From Burkholderiaceae bacterium (lineage in GTDB: Bacteria; Pseudomonadota; Gammaproteobacteria; Burkholderiales; Burkholderiaceae_E): 64,000 nucleotides of DNA. The stretch lies in NCBI GenBank assembly GCA_021463505.1, contig JAJTYR010000007.1, positions 1 to 64,000 of the forward strand. The letters run 5' to 3'. The position numbers and the translations under genes are program-made. The notes under the pieces are model-generated. The model searched no databases and was not told the DNA's origin. It worked only from the letters and a program-made list of their open reading frames with translations. The first letter of the stretch is position 1. Every line of letters starts with the position of its first letter. This document shows, piece by piece, positions 58,913 to 64,000 of this stretch.

Positions 58913-59520
58913 TCGGGTTCCTGTTCGCTCAGTTCCTGCGGCGTGTTGATGTTGCGGAAAGCCGCGTCGTCGTCGAACTCGACCTCGACCACGCCGAGGG
59001 GCGTGTACCAGGCGTCGATCTTGCGCTGCCCGCTGGCGAGGAAGGTCTCGAGGTCGGCGAGCAGCGAGCGATCCACCAGTGCGAACACCGGATGCGCGTG
59101 TTCGCGGGTGCGCGCCACCGCGAGCCGCGCACCGTGTGCGCCGGCCAGTCCTGTGGCGAGCCGCTCGACCAGGTCGGCGGGCAGGAACGGCGAGTCGCAG
59201 GGCACCGTGACCACGTAACGCGTGCGCGCATGGCGCATCCCGGCGTGCAGGCCGGCCAGCGGCCCGGCGAAGCCCTCGATCGCGTCGCCGATCACCGGCC
59301 AGCCGAATCGGGCATGGCGATCGGCGTTGCGGTTGGTGTTGACCAGCAGGGTCGCCACCTGTGGGGCGAGGCGCTCGATCGCGTGTTGCACCATCGGGCG
59401 ACCACGAAACGGCTGCAACCCCTTGTCGACGCCCTGGCCGTCCGTGCTCATGCGCCGGCCCAGCCCGCCGGCGAGCACGATGCCGGTGATTTCGCTGCGC
59501 TCGATCCGGGATGCGGGCAT
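58909..59520 (-). CDS. mobA: Molybdenum cofactor guanylyltransferase MobA
   Basis: This 203-residue nucleotidyltransferase adds GMP to the molybdenum cofactor to make the bis-MGD form used by formate dehydrogenases. It has the GTP-site LAGGLGRRM (16-24), DKGLQPFRGRPM (about 32-43) and PCDSPFLP (about 110). The length matches E. coli MobA (194). It is 21 bases downstream of the fdhD end and overlaps moeA. Confidence 0.93.
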   Translation of the reverse strand: MPASRIERSEITGIVLAGGLGRRMSTDGQGVDKGLQPFRGRPMVQHAIERLAPQVATLLVNTNRNADRHARFGWPVIGDAIEGFAGPLAGLHAGMRHARTRYVVTVPCDSPFLPADLVERLATGLAGAHGARLAVARTREHAHPVFALVDRSLLADLETFLASGQRKIDAWYTPLGVVEVEFDDDAAFRNINTPQELSEQEPE

Positions 59521-59541
59521 CGACGGTTGGCCGGGCAGCGC

Positions 59542-60420
59542 TCACGCCAGGGCCGTCACCGGCTGGCGCACGAAGCGCTGGCCGCCGGTGAACAGCAGGT
59601 AGTGACGCCCCTGGCAGCGCCCGACCATCGTGATGCCGACGCGCTGCGCGATCTCGTAGCCCATCTGCGTGAGCCCGGAGCGCGACAGCAGGAACGGAAT
59701 GCCCATCTGGGCGCACTTGATGACCATCTCGGAGGTGAGGCGTCCGGTGGTGTAGAAGATCCTGTCGGCGCCGTCGATCGACTCGAGCCACATCCAGCCG
59801 GCGATCGCATCGACCGCATTGTGGCGTCCGACATCCTCGACGAAGCTCAGGATTTCGCCGCGCGAGTCGCCGGCATTCGAGCACAGTGCGCAGCCGTGCA
59901 CCGCCCCGGCCACCTTGTAGATGGACTCGTGGCGGCGCACGCGGTCCAGCACCGTGTAGAGCGTTTCCTCGGTGAGGCGCGGGCTGGCCGGAAGCGCGAT
60001 GCGGTCGATCTCCTCCATCAGGTCGCCGAACACCGTCCCCTGGCCGCAGCCCGTGGTGACCGTGCGCCGGTCGAGTCGGCCGGCGAGCGCATCGGCGCGC
60101 CCGCTGTCGTCCCAGACGGTGATGCCGCGCTCGGCAAGCGAGCGCGAGGTGATCGCCACCGAACCGGTGTCCCAGTCGACCTGCACTGCGGCCAGTTCGC
60201 CGATGTCGGACACCAGCCGCTGGTTGCGCAGGTAGCCGAGCGCCAGGTGCTCGGGCGCCGCGCCCAGCGTCATCAGCGTGACCAGTTCGCGCTTGTCGAG
60301 GTACAGCGTCAGCGCGTGTTCGCCGGCGATCGAGGTGGGAACGGTTTCGCCGCGCTCGTTGACGGCCTCGACCTGGAAGGTGCCCGGGCGCGCCTGGCGG
60401 GTGAGCGTGGGGATCGGCAT
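59542..60420 (-). CDS. fdhD: Formate dehydrogenase accessory sulfurtransferase FdhD
   Basis: This 292-residue protein passes sulfur from a cysteine desulfurase to the molybdenum cofactor of formate dehydrogenase. It has EHALTLYLDKRELVTLMTLG (about 33-52) and EVDVGRHNAVD-like block VEDVGRHNAVDAIAG (about 197-211). The E. coli Cys-loop CGMC is here TTGCGQGTVF (about 120), with only the first Cys kept; another Cys pair occurs in GCALCSNAGD (about 180). Start ATG 60420 follows the moaA stop by 14 bases. Confidence 0.9.
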   Translation of the reverse strand: MPIPTLTRQARPGTFQVEAVNERGETVPTSIAGEHALTLYLDKRELVTLMTLGAAPEHLALGYLRNQRLVSDIGELAAVQVDWDTGSVAITSRSLAERGITVWDDSGRADALAGRLDRRTVTTGCGQGTVFGDLMEEIDRIALPASPRLTEETLYTVLDRVRRHESIYKVAGAVHGCALCSNAGDSRGEILSFVEDVGRHNAVDAIAGWMWLESIDGADRIFYTTGRLTSEMVIKCAQMGIPFLLSRSGLTQMGYEIAQRVGITMVGRCQGRHYLLFTGGQRFVRQPVTALA

Positions 60421-60434
60421 CGCGGGCAGGCGGA

Positions 60435-61538
<1,104 letters not shown>

Positions 61539-61598
61539 CGTGAATTCGCTAAGATGACCGCATGGTAGCAATCCCCGCGCCAGCCGCCGGAGAAGGCG

Positions 61599-62234
61599 TT
61601 GGAACAGCGTGACTTTCGCCCGCCTGGCGCCGAGCCGCTGATCGATGTCGATCCGGTGCCGGTGCGCGTGGTCTTCGAGCGTCGCGAGACCGGCAGCCCG
61701 TGGCAGCCGGTGATCTGGCGACCCGGTGCGATCGAGCCCGCTGCCGCCGGTTCGCCGCTGGCCGTGCGCCTGAGCGTCGACGAGACCGAAGGTTATTACC
61801 TGAACCTCACCACCGGGCAGCCGTCGGTGTTCGTGCTCTGGCGAATGCCATCCGACGACTCGGGGGTGATCGTCGAGGGCGATCCGACGCCGCCTCGCGC
61901 GCTGGCGGTGACCGCCAGCTACAACGAGGCGGGCCGCTGGATGGACGGCGGCGAGCGCGTCGATCCGGTGCCGATGCCTGCGCCGATGCAATCCTGGGTG
62001 GCGGAATACACCACCCTGCACTACGTGCCCGAGAAGGGACGCAAGCAGCGCGGCAATCGGCCGTCGTTCATGGGTCGCGGCGAGTTCGAGGCGATGGCCG
62101 CACGCGAACGGGCCATCCATGCGCCCGGACCCGGGACACCCATCGCTGCGGGGAGCGCTGCGCCCGCAGGCGTGACCCCCGGGGACGCCAGGCACGGGGC
62201 GAGCCCGGATCGATCGGACGCGGGCGAGTCATGA
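61599..62234 (+). CDS. DUF3305-domain protein
   Basis: This 211-residue soluble protein has a DUF3305 core (about 20-165): [35 protein letters not shown] and the [11 protein letters not shown] segment. Members occur beside DUF3306 and formate dehydrogenase genes in betaproteobacteria; the role is unknown. The start is TTG 61599 with AGAAGG 4-9 bases upstream, chosen over internal GTGs because it retains the N-terminal block. An Ala/Gly/Pro-rich tail follows. Confidence 0.8.
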   Translation: MEQRDFRPPGAEPLIDVDPVPVRVVFERRETGSPWQPVIWRPGAIEPAAAGSPLAVRLSVDETEGYYLNLTTGQPSVFVLWRMPSDDSGVIVEGDPTPPRALAVTASYNEAGRWMDGGERVDPVPMPAPMQSWVAEYTTLHYVPEKGRKQRGNRPSFMGRGEFEAMAARERAIHAPGPGTPIAAGSAAPAGVTPGDARHGASPDRSDAGES

Positions 62235-62980
62235 GCGAGGCCGACGACGGATTTCTTGCGCGCTGGTCGCGCCGCAAGCACCGCAGCCGAGCGCAGAGCG
62301 CGCCGGATCCCGGCTCCGCGATCCCGCCTGCGGTCACGCCTGCAGCCGACGCTGGCGCGCCCGCTGCGTCCGACACGAGCGTCAGCGCTGCGGGCGCGAG
62401 CGGCACGCGCGATTCGGGCGCAACCGCGGGCCCGATCGCCGATGGCGGCGCCCCCGCCGACGAACTGCCGTCGATCGATTCGCTGAGTCCGGCATCGGAT
62501 TTCCGGCCATTCATGCGCACCGGCGTTGAACCTGCGACCCGCAACGCGGCGCTCAAGCGGCTGTTCGCGGACCCGCAGTTCAACGTGATGGACGGTCTGG
62601 ACGTCTACATCGACGACTACGGCAAGACCGAGCCGATTCCGCCGGCGTTGCTCGGCCGTCTGCTCGGGCCGCCCGCGGCGCAGGAGTCCGGATCGCAATT
62701 GCCCGAATCGCGTTCGCCACAGTCGCAATCGCCCGCATGCCCCCCCGATTCTGGCGGTGACGTGCCTGTGTTCGCGTCCTCCGGCCCGGGGTCGCGTGGC
62801 GGCGACGACAAGGCACGGATCGAAGCGACGCAAGGCGGATCCCAGGGCAATGCCCTCGATCGCTGTGGCAAGGGTGCTGCCGGGGACGGAGCCGGCGATG
62901 GCGACGCGGCCCCCGTGGCATCGCATCCGGATGTCCGTGGAATCGACGCAGGCCCATGTCCGGACGTGCATAGGCGCTGA
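62231..62980 (+). CDS. DUF3306-domain protein
   Basis: This 249-residue protein starts with FLARWSRRKHRSRA, the recognisable DUF3306 start, and has the block DFRPFMRTGVEPATRNAALKRLFADPQFNVMDGLDVYIDDYGKTEPIP (about 95-142, given as region) as its core. The rest is low complexity: Ala/Pro/Asp-rich N-terminal linker and a Ser/Gln/Gly-rich C-terminus. It overlaps the DUF3305 stop in ATGA. Function unknown; it accompanies formate dehydrogenase genes. Confidence 0.8.
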   Translation: MSEADDGFLARWSRRKHRSRAQSAPDPGSAIPPAVTPAADAGAPAASDTSVSAAGASGTRDSGATAGPIADGGAPADELPSIDSLSPASDFRPFMRTGVEPATRNAALKRLFADPQFNVMDGLDVYIDDYGKTEPIPPALLGRLLGPPAAQESGSQLPESRSPQSQSPACPPDSGGDVPVFASSGPGSRGGDDKARIEATQGGSQGNALDRCGKGAAGDGAGDGDAAPVASHPDVRGIDAGPCPDVHRR

Positions 62981-63025
62981 TATAGTCGGCGAGACCGCGC
63001 CCATCGGGCCGAAGGAATCGCCGCC

Positions 63026-64000
63026 GTGAAAACCCGGCTGCTCGCATGCAACTGCAACGGCACCGTCGATCTCGATGGCGCCGCGCTCGGGCGGGCATTT
63101 CCCGTTCCGGTGACGTCCCTTCCGGTGGCGCGCGAGTTGTGTCGGCGCGAGGTGTCGCGCTTTCTGGGCGAACTCGACGGCACCGATGACCTGCTGATCA
63201 CCTGTACCCAGGAGTCGGCCATGTTCTCGGAGATCGCCGGTGCGCGTGACGCGGCGGCGCCGATCCGGTTCGTGAACATCCGCGAGCAGGCCGGGTGGGG
63301 CGAACAGGGTGCCGATGCGGGTCCGAAGATGGCTGCACTGGTGGCGATGGCTGCGGCGGGCGGCATCGATCCGGTGCCGGCGGTTTCGTACCGGTCGTCG
63401 GGCCGGGTCCTGGTGGTCGGCGAGGGGCCCGACGCGCTCGAATGGGCTGGCCGCCTCGCGGGCCCGCTCTCGGTCACCGTGCTGATGAGCCGCTCGCGCG
63501 GCGCCGCGCTGCCGGCGTTGCGCGACTGGCCGGTGCTTTCGGGCACGCTGCTCTCGCTCACCGGCTGGCTCGGCGAATTCGAGGCGCGCTGGCGCCAGGA
63601 CAACCCGATCGATCTCGACGCCTGCGTGCGCTGCGCGGCGTGTATCGAGGCCTGTCCCGAAGGCGCGATCGGCGCCGATTTCCAGGTTGACACGCTGCGT
63701 TGCCGCGCGCACCGCGCCTGCGTGGCCGCCTGCGGCGGGATCGGCGCGATCGATTTCACGCGCGCCGATCGCGAACGCAGCGAGAAATTCGATCTCGTGT
63801 TCGACCTGCGCGAGCGCTCGATGTTCGACTGCAAGGTGGCACCGCAGTCCGACATCTGCGAGCGCTGTCCGCTGATGAGTCGTGCCGGCGTGGCCTTCGA
63901 CGTGCACCAGCCGCCGCAGGGCTATTTCCACCCCGGGCGCGACCCGTCCGCGGGCATGGAGCAGGCGCTGCGCCTGGTCGCGATGGTCGGCGAGTTCGAG
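63026..64000 (+). CDS. 4Fe-4S ferredoxin-domain protein, partial (right edge)
   Basis: This is the first 325 codons of a protein running off the window. A ferredoxin-like CxxCxxCxxxCP motif (CVRCAACIEACPEGA, about 198-212) and additional Cys in CRAHRACVAACGG and CERCPLM imply two or more clusters. The N-terminal region (1-190) carries a KTRLLACNCNG start and a Rossmann-like RVLVVGEGPDALEWAGRLAGP. This fits the iron-sulfur protein that follows DUF3305/DUF3306 near formate dehydrogenase. The start is GTG 63026 with AAGGA upstream. The end and final domain order cannot be seen. Confidence 0.85.
   Translation, partial: MKTRLLACNCNGTVDLDGAALGRAFPVPVTSLPVARELCRREVSRFLGELDGTDDLLITCTQESAMFSEIAGARDAAAPIRFVNIREQAGWGEQGADAGPKMAALVAMAAAGGIDPVPAVSYRSSGRVLVVGEGPDALEWAGRLAGPLSVTVLMSRSRGAALPALRDWPVLSGTLLSLTGWLGEFEARWRQDNPIDLDACVRCAACIEACPEGAIGADFQVDTLRCRAHRACVAACGGIGAIDFTRADRERSEKFDLVFDLRERSMFDCKVAPQSDICERCPLMSRAGVAFDVHQPPQGYFHPGRDPSAGMEQALRLVAMVGEFE

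Overview
The window is about 64 kb of high-GC DNA packed with genes on both strands. It reads as chromosomal sequence from a betaproteobacterium, most likely Burkholderiales. The evidence is the gene arrangements: recJ-prfB-lysS, lolC/E-lolD-tatD-comEC, divergent tyrB/uvrB, a phosphatase gene next to iscR, a DUF4212 plus VC_2705-type symporter pair, parE-parC, and a formate-dehydrogenase maturation block with DUF3305/DUF3306. I saw no prophage, transposase, CRISPR array or rRNA operon.

Layout. 1-4.3 kb (minus): an operon of acyl-CoA synthetase, 2-oxoacid dehydrogenase E1 alpha, E1 beta and E2, the last cut by the left edge. 4.3-5.5 kb: a long spacer with an AT-rich island and the most striking feature of the window, a tRNA-Asn(GUU) gene split in its anticodon loop by a 233-nt group I intron whose core resembles the Azoarcus tRNA-Ile intron. 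5.5-10.8 kb: tyrB and uvrB (divergent), a low-molecular-weight phosphatase, iscR, and an iscA that follows iscR directly without iscS or iscU. 10.8-17.6 kb (minus): an MFS transporter, lysS, prfB with its programmed frameshift, recJ, and an RpfE-like protein. 17.6-24.7 kb (plus): lipoprotein-release ABC genes, an amidase, tatD and comEC. 24.6-33.2 kb: 3-hydroxybutyrate dehydrogenase, a hydrolase/RidA pair, a solitary iron-type binding protein divergent from a DUF2325 gene around a Fur-like site, prpE, a GlcG-like gene, coaX and class I fumarase. 33.4-38.9 kb: acs followed by two small genes and an Na+/solute symporter pair, probably an acetate uptake and activation unit. 38.9-50.2 kb: tRNA-Ser(GGA), kup, an MFS transporter, parE-parC, htpG with a heat-shock promoter, a DNA glycosylase and a spermidine-synthase-like protein. 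50.2-51 kb: a gene-poor stretch with the remnant of an XRE-type antitoxin. 51-57.6 kb: an orphan GspE/PilB ATPase, a MoxR-GNAT-VWA cluster, two c-type cytochromes, a pseudopilin and rraA. 57.6-64 kb: moeA, mobA, fdhD and moaA (minus) divergent from DUF3305, DUF3306 and a 4Fe-4S protein cut by the right edge.

How the genes fit together. Three acyl-CoA synthetases (AcsA-like, PrpE, Acs), a symporter, fumarase and 3-hydroxybutyrate dehydrogenase point to growth on short organic acids with a polyhydroxybutyrate-linked metabolism. The right end is a molybdopterin and formate-dehydrogenase maturation region, whose structural genes presumably lie beyond the window. Many neighbouring genes overlap by 4 bases (ATGA, GTGA, TTGA), which suggests translational coupling. 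All calls come from reading sequence and remembered family features. No database search was run.
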